Part shown: positions 31,572-43,700 of the stretch, one piece after another
How positions within the stretch are numbered: the stretch's first letter is position 1
Layout: each line of letters opens with the position of its first letter
Origin: Hormiphora californensis
Lineage: Eukaryota > Ctenophora > Tentaculata > Cydippida > Pleurobrachiidae
DNA: 64,000 nt
Direction: 5' to 3'
NCBI GenBank assembly: GCA_020137815.1
Contig: CM035361.1
Coordinates: forward strand, 5,370,960-5,434,959
The notes under the pieces: model-generated
What the model saw: the letters and a program-made list of their open reading frames with translations, nothing else
Database searches by the model: none
What the model was told of the DNA's origin: nothing
Translations under genes and position numbers: made by a program

Positions 31572-33027
31572 ATGATGAGCCCGGTCTCCAAGTCAGCCGT
31601 CGCCCTACTTCTCGTGTAAGTTTACTATAATAGTAAATAGGGTTTATTGGGGGTGTAGTGAACAGGGTCGAGCAAGACAAGCTTTATTGATTATGTAACG
31701 TCCCGAACGTTCGGTGAATCCATGAGGTTCCTTGTTTTATTTTTTGCCGGGTGACGTACGGCGGGCGGTAATAGGTTTAGGTGTATCTAACCCTAACGTC
31801 AAAATACAGGCCTCTGATTGGCTCACCAATTCCTTATTTTCAGGTTCACGATATTCTCAACGTTAGTGGAACAGTCACAAGCCCAGTCATGTAAGTATAG
31901 TTCACTAAATCAGACCCATGTAGCATACAGTGTATTCAATGTTTACACTGTATAATAATATAGGACGTGGTTTAGTTGTCCAAACCCGGCGGCTACCTCT
32001 TCACGACTTAACAGTTGGGAATCTTGATCGGCATTCAAATAGGGGAAAATTCGTGCCTGAACCTCAGGTTCAGGCCACGGCTATTTTCCACTGAGATCTG
32101 ATATCTCCGCTTTGAGTGACGGCTATAATTCTTAGGGAATAGCCGTCACTGAAACCTGGGATCTCAGGTCTCAGTGGAAACTTGCCTTGGCGTTCGCGTT
32201 CAGGTACGACTGCTTTTTCCCCATAGGTATAATTTTTGCAAAGTGACAACAAGAAATGTTGGGCGAAATTTGTCGACAAAAAGCTTCCGAAAAGAGCTTG
32301 TTGTCGAATGTTCGACTATTCTCTTTTAGATAATTTGTCAAAAATCGTCTAGCTGCTTCAAAAATAGTCAGCGGTTATTTGGTAATCGTAGTCAGTTGGT
32401 GAGCATAGTGTTGTGCAATTTTCAATGAACTAATTCAAGGGGTAGTGAGTGCCGAGCGGAAAGTTCTACCGACTACCATTGGTAATCAGTACCCTCCCCA
32501 CCCTTTAAACCCGAACCCCTTAAACCCAAACTTTAAAATATAACCGTATTTATCCAAACCAATAACTTTGCAGTTCTGATAGTGGCTACACCCGCTGACA
32601 GTGGTGCTGGTAACATGAGACGGAAGAACAGGATTCAGAAGGCTAAGGAAGCCCGAAGAAGTAGACCCAAACGGTTCTTTGCCGGGGACGAGGTTGAAGA
32701 TGCGGAGGCTGACGAACTAGCTCTAGCTGAAGATACGGCCGATCTTGAATGTAAGTGCAGGGAATAGTCGATCAGCGTGCGAGATGTGACAGTTAGTGGG
32801 GGAAACAGTCGTGCCTGAACCTCAGATTCAGCCCATTTTTGACGATCCCCATTTCCCCTCTCGCATTTTACATTGAAGTACCACGTAATACCATGATAAC
32901 AAGTCTATCGTTTCAGGATCCCACTACATCCTTGGTTTCTGAGTGGACACCTGAGGGAACACACATGAGACTGACTCATCTGGATTGGCTATTTTACGGG
33001 GCTGAAATCCCATCATCATCCATTTGA
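31572..33027 (+). CDS. Small secreted precursor with furin-type site, unknown family
   Basis: Four exons join in phase: 31572-31615, 31844-31890, 32574-32750, 32879-33027 (138 residues). Exons 1-2 encode a signal peptide, MMSPVSKSAVALLLVFTIF, ending near SQA/QS (residues 28-29). A basic stretch of residues 46-64 (RRKNRIQKAKEARRSRPKR) ends in RPKR followed by FF, a consensus proprotein-convertase site. Residues 69-89 are strongly acidic. The C-terminal part ends DWLFYGAEIPSSSI. There is no cysteine. All junctions have good GT..AG sites (gtaagt donors at 31616, 31891 and 32751). The exon 4 acceptor is placed at 32878; the next one (cag before gatccc) would make an immediate TGA. It looks like a secreted peptide precursor, but no family is recognised and exon 4 is the least certain part. 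Confidence 0.6.
32041..32222. mobile_element. MITE family 3 (CTGAACCTCAGG palindromes)
   Basis: The element runs from aggggaaaattcgtgcctga to a matching inverted end, tacgactgctttttcccc. Internally it has cctgaacctcaggttcagg and a second inverted pair around cactgaaacctgg. Relatives lie at 32804, 38946, 39888, 49806 and 53160. It sits in the second intron of the small secreted gene. Confidence 0.7.
32804..32850. mobile_element. Partial MITE family 3
   Basis: gtgggggaaacagtcgtgcc followed by tgaacctcagattcag is a truncated end of family 3. It lies just upstream of the acceptor of the last exon of the small secreted gene. Confidence 0.6.
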
Positions 33028-33385
33028 CGAAACGTGTGTTCCACATATCTACCAAGAGATACCCCTCCCCGTGTATCGAGTTCTGGTGGACGGATTTTTT
33101 ACGGACTGCACATAATTTCTAGTCCAGGGCTTACTTTTTATAGGTCACATGTCATGTGATTCTGGCATCTAGGGTATGATGTCTAAGCCGAGAGAGTGTT
33201 TTTGAAAGAGAGATGTGTGAGAGAGAGAGCGACTCACAAATTGTGGATTCGATATCAGGCAATTTTGCAACCTTTAAAATATATTGCGTGTTTATGATAC
33301 AGCTGGAACAATTCGAACTTCACGATTCATAATCATAACAATCATTCAATGTCAATAGTTTCTCCATCTCTCTTCCATTCTTTAC

Positions 33386-33456
33386 CTGTCAGAGCACTGG
33401 CCTGACCCATTCTCTCGGAGCGCGCGAGAACTGTGGTCAGAGCATTGGCCTGACAG
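33386..33456. mobile_element. MITE family 2 (hAT-like), copy with perfect 8-bp TSD
   Basis: The 71-bp element runs from CTGTCAGAGCACTGGCCTGA to gagcattggcctgacag with TTCTTTAC directly repeated at 33378-33385 and 33457-33464. Confidence 0.9.
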
Positions 33457-33654
33457 TTCTTTACTCCGTTTCAATGCCAAAGTGGGCTTTTATATGACTC
33501 TGATCAGGTAGATGGACGCCATCGTTTTCACCATTATATCGATACTGCTAATTGGAGAACGAAATCTCGGACCTCACTCTTATAGGAGAGATCAGAAGCC
33601 AAAACGAATTCATGTTATAAAATATTTTACCAAAACATATATACAGCTCACAAT

Positions 33655-33763
33655 CAGGAACCGACCGAAACAAGTAAACAACCAATCAGAACTCGTTGTT
33701 TAGGTCACGTGACTGGTTATCAGCCAATCAGGGACCAGTATTTCCTGATTCGGTCGGTTCCTG
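33655..33763. mobile_element. hAT-like MITE, family 1, copy 4 with TSD
   Basis: The 109-bp copy lies in the orientation opposite to the others, from CAGGAACCGACCGAAACAAG to gattcggtcggttcctg. The 8-bp duplications CTCACAAT are at 33647-33654 and 33764-33771. It contains GTCACGTGAC and CCAAT boxes. It ends about 30 bases from the stop codon of the minus-strand gene. Confidence 0.93.
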
Positions 33764-33793
33764 CTCACAATACAATATCCCACAAACAACACA

Positions 33794-36700
33794 TCACCTT
33801 TGGAGTGTCCTATACTGTACAAACCCGTTATTATTCCCATGAGCTGTAGACCCCTTCAAACTTTGCACAAGTCCGTTTCCACCTTTTAGACTCTGCACAA
33901 GTCCATTGCCAGCCCTCGTCTCCCCTTTCAAACTCTCTCCGTATAACCGTATCCGTGTGTTCATGATCCCAGATTTGTCAAGCTGATCCCGCCGCTCCGA
34001 AATATGGTCTGGGTTTGCTCGGTGATGGTTGTGGTGGTACCTGCATGGAGAAAGGGGATATCATCATGGTAACAACTGATTGTTGACAGTCAGACCCCAA
34101 TAATTTACCGGCCGGATTAACAATAAAAATGAACTTTATTTCTAGAAAATTAGCGGGGGAAGGCGAAGCTTCTGGGAAGGGTTATAAGTATTCAACTGGG
34201 GTTTCACCACGTACCTGACTTGTTCATGTTCCTTTGATCGATCAGCAATGATGTCTCTTCGGGCGGGAGATCCTAGCCGTGCTCTCACCTGGCAATAATA
34301 TCCCGTTTTAATCGGCCAAAATAATGCAAAAATTAGTTAAGTTAGCTAAGTTAGTAAAGCTCTATAACTTAGCTAACTTTGTTCACTATTTTTTGCATTA
34401 TTCTCTAGAAAAAATGTCACCCACCTTCGGACGGTGGTTGTATACGCAGGTGCTACTTTTATCACTCCAAACTACTTTCGGTTTTATTGGAACCACTTCC
34501 TGTTCCGGTAACCTGGGAGATACGTACAAAGAGGGGATGGAGATAAAGAGGGCCGAGGGGGAGTGGGAGATATAAGGAGGGGGCGTGCGGGATACAAAGA
34601 GGGGCGTTTGGGATAAAATGATGGGGTGAGAGATAAAGACGGGGTGATCGTGAGAGATAAAGATGGGGTGGGGGATATAAAGATGGGGTGGGGGATATAA
34701 AGATGGGGTGAGAGATAAAGATGGGGTGAGAGATAAAGATGGGATGATCGTGAGAGATAAAGATGGGGTGGGGGATATAAAGATGGGGTGAGAGATAAAG
34801 ATGGGGTGAGAGATAAAGATGGGGTGAGAGATAAAGATGGGGTGAGAGATAAAGATGGGGTGATCGTGAGAGATAAAGATGGGGTGGGGGATATAAAGAT
34901 GAGGTGGGAGATATTGGGGAGGAGGGCGATATATTGGGGATTTTTTGTTTCGAGACGTTTTTTAATATTGCAGTCCGTCATACTGACACATTTCCACCTG
35001 CAACCATTTCAAAATTTCCTCGGGGGAAAAAGTCTTGCCACTAAATCGGGGTGCCACTAAATCGGGGTCAAATAATGTTAATTTCCTATATCGGGGGGAA
35101 AAATCCTGCCACTAAATCGGGGTGCCACAAAATCGGGGTGCCACAAAATCGGGGTCCGACTGTAATAATTAATAATTAATTATGTAATTACAAAACCCAC
35201 CACTGCGAACTAGACGGCTCAGCAGCAGCTGTTGATGAGCCCCCAGTAACACCGTTAGTTGGTAAATGCCATCTCCTCCAGGCAGTATCATGCCGGAAAT
35301 ACGGGATGTTGGCGGGAGCAGAATAGGGACGCTCGGTTAGAACCGGCCCCGTTGGTATAGTTACTGTGCCCGCTGAGTTACTCTCTATTATTCGTATCTG
35401 GTATATGGTGGTGGGATGTAAGGAGTTTATCTGATGATGAGATCAGGAACAGGATTTATAATTTAGTTAATTATTTAATAAATTAATTATTTAGTTAATT
35501 AATTATTTAGTTAATTCATTGTTGGAGTTGAAACTGAGTTTCTAATTCATATCATATTATCAATGTTGTTATTGTCTGATAATTTGTAAGTTATAAGTTT
35601 GTTGTATTTTGTTCCAACTATGTCTTGTGTTGTTTGAACAATTCAGTTTTTCCGTCACCTACCTCTGGCTCTGCTTTGAACCTCACATGCTTCTTTTTGT
35701 TTTCAACTCCCCCGTTTTGATGTCCTATCTTGTCTGATGACCGGACCTACAGGAAATTAAATTTTATTGGAATTATTCATCAAATTAATTAATTGGTAAA
35801 ACATCCATTTATGGGGACTTCGGTGGTAAATCGGGGTCCTATAAAATAGATGGCCTAACTGTCCAGAGAGAAACGGAGTTCGAATCGGCATCCCCCAGTA
35901 GGATAGGGGTTAAGCTGGGGATTTCCACACCACACAGTCAGACACTACTATTAAAGTATACACGTATAAACTAAACTAACAGTGCTGCTTGTAGTCGCAT
36001 TACCGTAATGGAAATACAGTAATGAGACGCGCACATTGCATAACACGCGGCAAAAAGTGCATGTGTTCAGCACGTACTAGCGCCCTGATTGGCCACGGTT
36101 GCGCGTCGTCTTACTGTATCTCCGTTTTCCATTACCGTTTTCCCACTACAAGCGACCGTGTAAAGTGTATAAACTCTACTACTGCAGTCGGACCCCGATT
36201 TAGTGGCATCCTCCCGGGAAAAAATCCTGCCACTAAATTGGGGTGCGACTAAATCGGGGGCCACTAAATCGGGGTCCGACTGTATTTCAGATATTTTGTT
36301 AACTCACAATAGTTTCCTCGGAGTTGACTCCATTAATTCGGGGCTTTCTCGTTGTTTTGATGAAATCAGAGGTGCTAGAATAACGCACAAAGGCCCTGGT
36401 GGATTGAACGTTATTTGTTACATAATAACTGCTGAATAAATCAGGAACCGACCGAATCAGGAAATACTGGTCCCTGATTGGCTGATAACCAGTCACTCTC
36501 CGAAAGATATTTTACGCAAAATAGGTATACAGTCTGAACTCGGACCCCGTAATACCAGGATGCTTGGTGGGAAAGGGTTTTGCCCGGTAAATTGTGGTTC
36601 CGGTAAAACATGACAGGGCCCAACTGTATAGCATTGTATTGGGTATCGAGGTTTTGCTTACTTTTTCCTACAGCTCCTGTTTACCGGGGAAGTTTGAGGT

Positions 36701-36992
36701 CGTGTTGTAGTTTTTATCATCGGAGGAGAGTCCTGAAACACGTGGAATGTTGTTAATAATTCTAATTAATTAATTATTAAATTTTGTTATCAATAGTGTG
36801 ACATTTCATAATTCATATTATATGCCCGCCCCACATTGTAATTATCAATTAATTAATTTATTAAACTAATTAAAACTAAAAGTAATTATTCATACCTCAA
36901 TATTGCAGGATATTCCTAAAATATAGCCCATCAAGGTGGACATGTCTCTATCAAATACCCTGGCCTTCCGCTCCTGATCCTTTTTCAGATAC
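33794..36992 (-). CDS. Unrecognised multi-exon gene, incomplete model
   Basis: Minus-strand exons with good splice signals are 36896-36992, 36662-36732 (or from 36685), 35663-35746, 35211-35407, 34215-34288 and 33794-34040 (stop TGA). The first begins YLKKDQERKARVFDRDMSTL. The third has KKKHVRFKAEPE, whose KHVRF fits the PP1-docking RVxF pattern. The fourth is Ser/Thr/Pro-rich around TERPYSAPANIPYFRHDTAW. The fifth and sixth join in phase and end with two direct copies of GNGLVQSLKG. Phases agree for 36896-36732, 35663-35407 and 34215-34040. The 36662 donor (or its alternative at 36685) and the 35211 to 34215 junction are unsettled: the latter gives a stop as drawn, so an exon is probably missing or a base is wrong. 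The 5' end is not found. No domain was recognised. The protein looks charged and low-complexity, probably intracellular. Confidence 0.45.
34620..34905. repeat. Intronic 18-bp minisatellite
   Basis: About 15 copies of gagagataaagatggggt and variants (gggggatataaagatggg, tgatcgtgagagataaag) lie in an intron of the minus-strand gene. The long Pro/Ser/Leu open frame on the minus strand is a product of the repeat. Confidence 0.88.
34999..35163. mobile_element. Partial pogo/Tigger-like MITE
   Basis: It contains several copies of gccactaaatcggggt and ends atcggggtccgactgta, the inverted terminus of the family. The left end is lost. Confidence 0.7.
36187..36284. mobile_element. pogo/Tigger-like MITE variant
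   Basis: It runs from CAGTCGGACCCCGATTTAGT to actaaatcggggtccgactg, with internal actaaattggggtgcgac repeats. The left neighbour is ctactg and the right neighbour ta, so the TA duplication is only half preserved. Confidence 0.75.
36442..36496. mobile_element. Truncated hAT-like MITE, family 1
   Basis: Only the left half is present, from CAGGAACCGACCGAATCAGG to ataaccagtcac. The sequence then departs from the family. Confidence 0.8.
36535..36628. mobile_element. Degraded pogo/Tigger-like MITE
   Basis: It contains actcggaccccgtaatacc, agggttttgcccggtaaatt and a final cccaactgta, matching the family with several changes. Confidence 0.55.
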
Positions 36993-37199
36993 CTAATTAA
37001 TAACATGTTAATTCATGAAGTTAATTAAATCAACAAAATCCTTCGGAGCTACGATTACTCTAATTAGATTAAATTAAATCGGAAAACAGCCACGCTCTGA
37101 ACTGAAATTCAGTAGCACGACTCTATGGTTTCACGGATCCATGATTCCATGATTCAGTATTTTCAGTAAACAGCCGGGCGTGTACTTGTAGAAATGAAT

Positions 37200-37339
37200 A
37201 AAGTGCGATTTTTAATAAAGCTAACCGCTTGCGCGCAAATCAGAGCATTTCACGCGCACCACACGTCGCACGCTACCAATTTTATTTCAAAACTCGAATT
37301 CGTGCGCCCCCGGTTCGCTTTCTTAAAAATCGGACTTTA
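37200..37339. mobile_element. MITE family 4, copy a
   Basis: The ends AAAGTGCGATTTTTAATAAA (then gctaaccg) and cggttcgctttcttaaaaat (then cggacttta) are reverse complements with few mismatches. It is 140 bp long and lies 55 bases from a second copy. Confidence 0.75.
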
Positions 37340-37393
37340 AATTAGTATCGTGTGATTTGCCTCAACATAAGCAAATTTTGTCTAAAATGAGAC

Positions 37394-37660
37394 CTAAAGT
37401 CCGATTTTTAATAAAGCGAACCGCAAAAAATTCCCACGCACCGTGGGAAAGTTTTTTGTTGGTTGTTTCGATCATATCTCTGGCTCCTGATAAGATAAAG
37501 ACTTGATCCTGGTTGCGTTGGAAAGAGAAAAATGTTATCTTTCCAATGCGACCAATGACAAGTCTCTATCTTATCAGGAACCGGATTGAGCACGCGCAAA
37601 TAGAATTATATTATTATTAATGCGCGTGAGCGGTTCGCATTATTAAAAATCGCACTTTAG
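37394..37660. mobile_element. MITE family 4, copy b with nested hairpin
   Basis: The ends CTAAAGTCCGATTTTTAATA (then aagcgaaccg) and cggttcgcattattaaaaat (then cgcactttag) pair. Inside, about 37487-37580, is another inverted pair built on cctgataagataaagact and agtctctatcttatcagg, possibly a nested insertion. Confidence 0.78.
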
Positions 37661-38945
<1,285 letters not shown>

Positions 38946-39078
38946 AGGGGGAAATGTAGTGACCGTGCCTGAACCTCAGGTTTAGGTCATGGAATAGCAG
39001 AGAAGAGCCCTGAGACCTCAGGTTTTAGGAGTAAATAGCTGTGATCTGAACCTGAGGTTCAGACATTACCGTTTTCCC
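38946..39078. mobile_element. MITE family 3
   Basis: gggggaaatgtagtgaccgt and cctgaacctcagg at the left pair with cctgaggttcagacattacc and gttttccc at the right. Confidence 0.65.
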
Positions 39079-39261
39079 AATAAAGTTTTAGCATTGATTA
39101 AAACTAAAATACACAGTTGTAAAACGGATCCATGAATTTTGAAACGGGGCCTGGTGTGTGGAGCAAGCACACCATGTATACTTGTAGAGAAAATGACGCG
39201 CTCTGTGAGCTGGTACTCGGCAGAGTAGATCATGAAGATCAGGTTCGGACAAGGCAAGCAG

Positions 39262-39358
39262 CAGGAACCGACCGAATCAGGAAATACTGGTCCCTGATTG
39301 GCTGATAACCAGTCACGTGACCTAAATAACAAGTTCTGATTGGTTATTTACTTGTTTC
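39262..39358. mobile_element. hAT-like MITE, family 1, right-truncated copy
   Basis: It starts CAGGAACCGACCGAATCAGG, contains GTCACGTGAC and stops at cttgttt. The string cggacaaggcaagca is present on both sides (about 39246-39260 and 39358-39372), far longer than the usual 8-bp duplication. Confidence 0.85.
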
Positions 39359-39554
39359 GGACAAGGCAAGCACGGACAGTATTATGCCAGGAATATATTT
39401 ATTATGTTCAAGGATCCAGCTTACACCACCACCATGAGACAGCTCTGTGTGCGACTCGAGATAGCACTCTGTCATTAGTATTCGAACACCTTGCCACGAG
39501 TAAATAATGATCTGAAACACGTGTCCGACAGACACTGTCTGCATGTTTTTTACT

Positions 39555-39674
<120 letters not shown>

Positions 39675-39887
39675 GGGAGAGAACGTTATGAAAATAAGAA
39701 TGAAAGTAGGATGCAAGATCGATAGATTGTTTGATAGAGGTCAAATAATATGATTCGTGAACTCAAAGGTGTTTAGTGTTTATGTGGTTCTATATCTGCA
39801 TCATCACGTTGGTATCGAAGACACGCGCTGGCAAGGGGTAACTTCGTAACCAAATCATCACGACTGTTTTGGGTCCAGCATTGGGCG

Positions 39888-39935
39888 AAATGGCTGTGGC
39901 TTGAACCTGAGGTTCAGGTACGACTGTTTTCCAAA
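39888..39935. mobile_element. Partial MITE family 3
   Basis: ggctgtggcttgaacctgag followed by gttcaggtacgactg, with tttcc at the right edge. Confidence 0.55.
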
Positions 39936-40064
39936 TTCTCTGTATCCGGATCAGTTCTAAATTTGTAGTCACGCACTTGAATTATAGTGCAGGGGACACA
40001 TCATGGTGTCAGGGGACTCAGCACGTCTACACGTGGTATACATCCGGGACTTGATCTATTGTTC

Positions 40065-40136
40065 TCAACACTGTTGTGTAACAACTAAAAAGAACGCTAG
40101 TGTGTAAAAGAGGGCGGTGCCAGCTCTACTCGCCAT
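40065..40136 (-). CDS. Possible signal-peptide exon, very uncertain
   Basis: The minus-strand frame MASRAGTALFYTLAFFLVVT runs on to QQC and a stop. It has the shape of a signal peptide or a short membrane anchor. Weak donors (gttgtt, gtgttg) lie inside it, so it could be a first exon of a gene to its left, but no compatible second exon was confirmed. It may be chance. Confidence 0.18.
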   Translation of the reverse strand: MASRAGTALFYTLAFFLVVTQQC

Positions 40137-40365
40137 TGTGGCAGGGGGCCCTTTGTTTTGAGTAGTAGTACCGTGCTTATATATTAGTAGATTTATAGTA
40201 CACATTTTGTTCAATTGACTAAGTTTTGCTGAACTTGATCTCTTCGCCTCTCTGATCTTTACTGTAAGTTCATGTAATGACTGTCGGGTCCAGTGTGATT
40301 TTATTTTGTTGCCGCTTACGTCTAATCCCATGAGGGGAACACCCTTGGAAACATTCCGATCTACA

Positions 40366-40500
40366 TTCTCTCTCTCTCGCTCCCTCTATATCTCTCTCTC
40401 TCTCTCTCTCGCGCTCGCTCCCTCTATATATACATCTCTCTCTATCTCTCTCTCTCTCTCGCTCCCTCTCTATATCTCTCTATCTTTCTCCCTCTCTATC
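40366..40500. repeat. (CT)n/(CTAT)n tract
   Basis: CT repeats broken by cgctccctctatatatacat blocks. Confidence 0.85.
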
Positions 40501-40639
40501 TAGCCCCTGATCTCTATCTCTTTTATACTAGCAAATTCTTGTAATTGCCCTCTCTTTTTCTTTTCAGGTTCCAGCTAGGCTATTCGCATCCATAAAACAC
40601 ACGGAAAGGAGGACTCTCAGTCTCCCCGAACTTTCACCG

Positions 40640-40798
<159 letters not shown>

Positions 40799-43700
40799 TT
40801 GTGAATCCCATGTGTTTTCTAACATACACGCTCCACATCCAGACACACTAATGCTTTGTTAAATTGCTCTTTAAGTACAATGGAAAATGATATCTGATAT
40901 AAATTTTAGTAAACTGCTTTAGTCAGGCTGAGTATTGATAAGATTTGTTTTTGTTTTTGAAATTTCAAAAGAATTGTTTCAGATGAAAGTACAAAAAACG
41001 TTACATTTGTTGTTGATTTAATTATTAAGCTGCAGCTGCGAGCATATCCGCTAAGTATGTGAGTAAAATGCCATGTTGTAAATGATTATTTCTCCCCAGC
41101 TATTTCTCGTGCTTTTCTAAGATCTTTCTCTGCCTCTCTCAGTCTGTTTTTCCCCCCTTATCTCGACTCTCTACTCTCTGTTCCCCTCTATGTGAAAAAT
41201 CTCCCCAGCCAGCGTTGAAAACTTGAAATAATTTTAAGGGAAAAATTTAAACAGTCAGGAAACCCAGCACGTCTCTACAAGTGTTTAATTACCGATAATT
41301 ATTGTCAAACTGTTTAAAATTTTGTCTAACTTTAAACCCAAAAACCCTTTTCTAAGGGGTTTGGTAAACGTTTTTTCCTCGGTAAAAAAAATATGTTTTT
41401 TAAAAATTTTTTTAGAACTTAACAAATAAAATCATAGTTTGTTTCCGGGAGGATTTTTCCGCAAAATTTCGTTTCCCCTGTTTCGACATCTGTCCGTTAG
41501 CCAAATTTTTTTTTTTTTTTTTTCCATTTTTTTCTTTCTCTCTCTCTCTCTCTCTCAATTTTCCCCGGCCTTTTCCTCCCTCTCCCCCTCTCCCCCCTCT
41601 CTCTCTCCTCTTTTTCCCCCTTCCAGATTTTTTTTTTCTCTCTTTTCTCTCTCTCTCTCTCTCTCTCTCTCCTCTCTCCTCTCGCCCCCCTCTCTCTCTC
41701 TCTCTCCCCTTCCCTCTTTTCTACCCCCCTCTCCCGTCTCCCCTCTCTCTCTCCCCCCTCTCTCCCCTCTCTCCCTTCTCTACCCTTTTCTCTCTCTCTT
41801 TCTCTCTCCCCTTTCTTCTCCCTTGTTTTTTCCCCTTTTTCTCCCTTTTCTCTCTTCTCTTTTTCTCTCCCCCTCCCCTCCTCCCCTTTCTTCTCTCTCT
41901 CTCTCCTCTCTCCTCTTTTCTCTCTCTCTCTCTCCGTTTTTTTGTGTATAATTTTTCATAAATATTTTTATAACCCTCCCCCGGTATTTTTTTCTGTTGT
42001 CTCGTTTATAAATTTGAATATATAACTTTCCCTAAATATTGCTTTTAATTTTAACGAAACAAAATCTAAATCCTAAACTCTCTTCAAGCTTCGAGAGGCA
42101 TATATGATATCTATGTTTGGATACCGTTGACGATTAGATAAACTGCTCTAACCCACTACACGTGGTACAAAACACGCGGTGGTCTATAAATGCCCCAAAA
42201 AACAGCAGGGAACATTCTTCCCCCGGGCTTTGGGTTTCCCCTTTTCTGTGGGGGCCCCCTTCACTGGGCAGGGTGTGTTACCCTTTATTTTTACATGTGC
42301 CTTCGTGGTGGAGATGATGAAAAACGTACGTTGTTATTATACTGCCGTTTCCGAGTAGAATGTAGTAAGTCCAAAAATCTCATACCATTCAATTGTTTAT
42401 ATTTCAAATACTTGCGAATGCCGAATGCTCATGGTCTGCACTAATTACCGGATTTGGTGACAACATTATTGTGAACAATACTTCATTTCTCCTCAGAAAA
42501 CCACAACAGAACTCTAAAACGAAAGGGTGGGAGGAGGAGGTGTACTAGAACCGGTCAGGCACCACATTTAGTACAAACTAAAGGAGGGCTCGTCAAAGAG
42601 AAAAGAAAAAGCTGAAAAATAACTTAAGGGAACAATTTTTTTTATTTTAAACGATCAGGTGTCTTTTTTTAGCCTGGGGGTAGGGTCTGGGGAAGGGTTT
42701 TTTGGGAAAAATGGTGTAAGGGATTTGGAAATTTCAAAATAAAAACAAAATAATTCAAACCAAAAATCCAAATTTTCCAGGCATCCCAAAAACCCAAAAC
42801 CCCAAAACCTGTAAAATGGTGGATCCCCCTACTCCCCCTGAAAACTTCAAAACCCCACAACCCCCACCTACCCTGGTGATGGAAATCTTTTTCGCCATCC
42901 AAAAAGGGCCCGCGTCCCTCCCCCCATCTTCTCCCCCTCCCGGGGAGTCAGCTTTTAGCGACCCCATTCTCTCGTAATTTACACGGGGGGATGGGAACAG
43001 TTCCCTTCCCCTTTTAGACCTGGCGGGGGGCATGTTTTGGGTGATTTTTAAGGGGTCTTTGACAACCCGGGTTTTTTTCCCTGGTCGGACCCCGGTTTAA
43101 ACCCGGGAAACCCCCGATTTAAAACCCGGGGGAAAAAATTTCGCGCAGCATCCCGGTTTAAAAGGGGGGCCGAAAGTATTTTCTTTTAAGGTATAAGCAG
43201 CTCTGCTTTGGTCTTTTGAAAACACAAAAACAGCAAAGTTTTTTTACAAATTTTTTTTTTAAGGGTTTTTTAAAGGGTTTAAAAAATAACTTGAAAAAAA
43301 AACCTTTTTTAGGCGAAAAAGGAAACCCAAATTCCCAAAAAGGGAATTTTTGCGAAACTGAAAAGTGTCATTTTACTACGAAAAAAAGGAAAAAGAAAAA
43401 CCTTTTTTTGGCCTATCAAGGGAAAAAAGGTTTTTACAAAAAATTTTATGACTTTATTTGGTAAATTTTTTATATTAAAAAGTGGGCTCATAAAGATGGG
43501 TTTGGGGCTCCCTGAAATCGATCCCGAAAAAAAAATGCCATTGTGATTTTTTAAGAATAAAACCAAAAAGCATATATTAATTTAAACACACACTATAAAA
43601 TAATAAAATTTATATATGAAAAAAAACCCCTAGTTTTTTTATCATTTTTTGAAAAATTTTCGGGGGGCCCCATGAAAAACTGCTAGCTGGGGGGTTTAAA

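Noticed and set aside
34484-34981. A 165-codon Pro/Ser/Leu frame on the minus strand
   Set aside because: Generated by the 18-bp minisatellite in an intron.
39066-39544. Minus-strand frames LIFMIYSAEYQLTERVIFS and QIIIYSWQGVRILMTECYL as exons of a gene starting at 40136
   Set aside because: They read partly through MITEs, and phases to the putative signal-peptide exon do not agree without weak donors.
41439-41951. A 170-codon Ser/Pro/Phe/Leu frame, and similar ones at 52.3, 54.4 and 56.3 kb
   Set aside because: CT-rich low-complexity sequence, partly in low-accuracy blocks. No conserved pattern.
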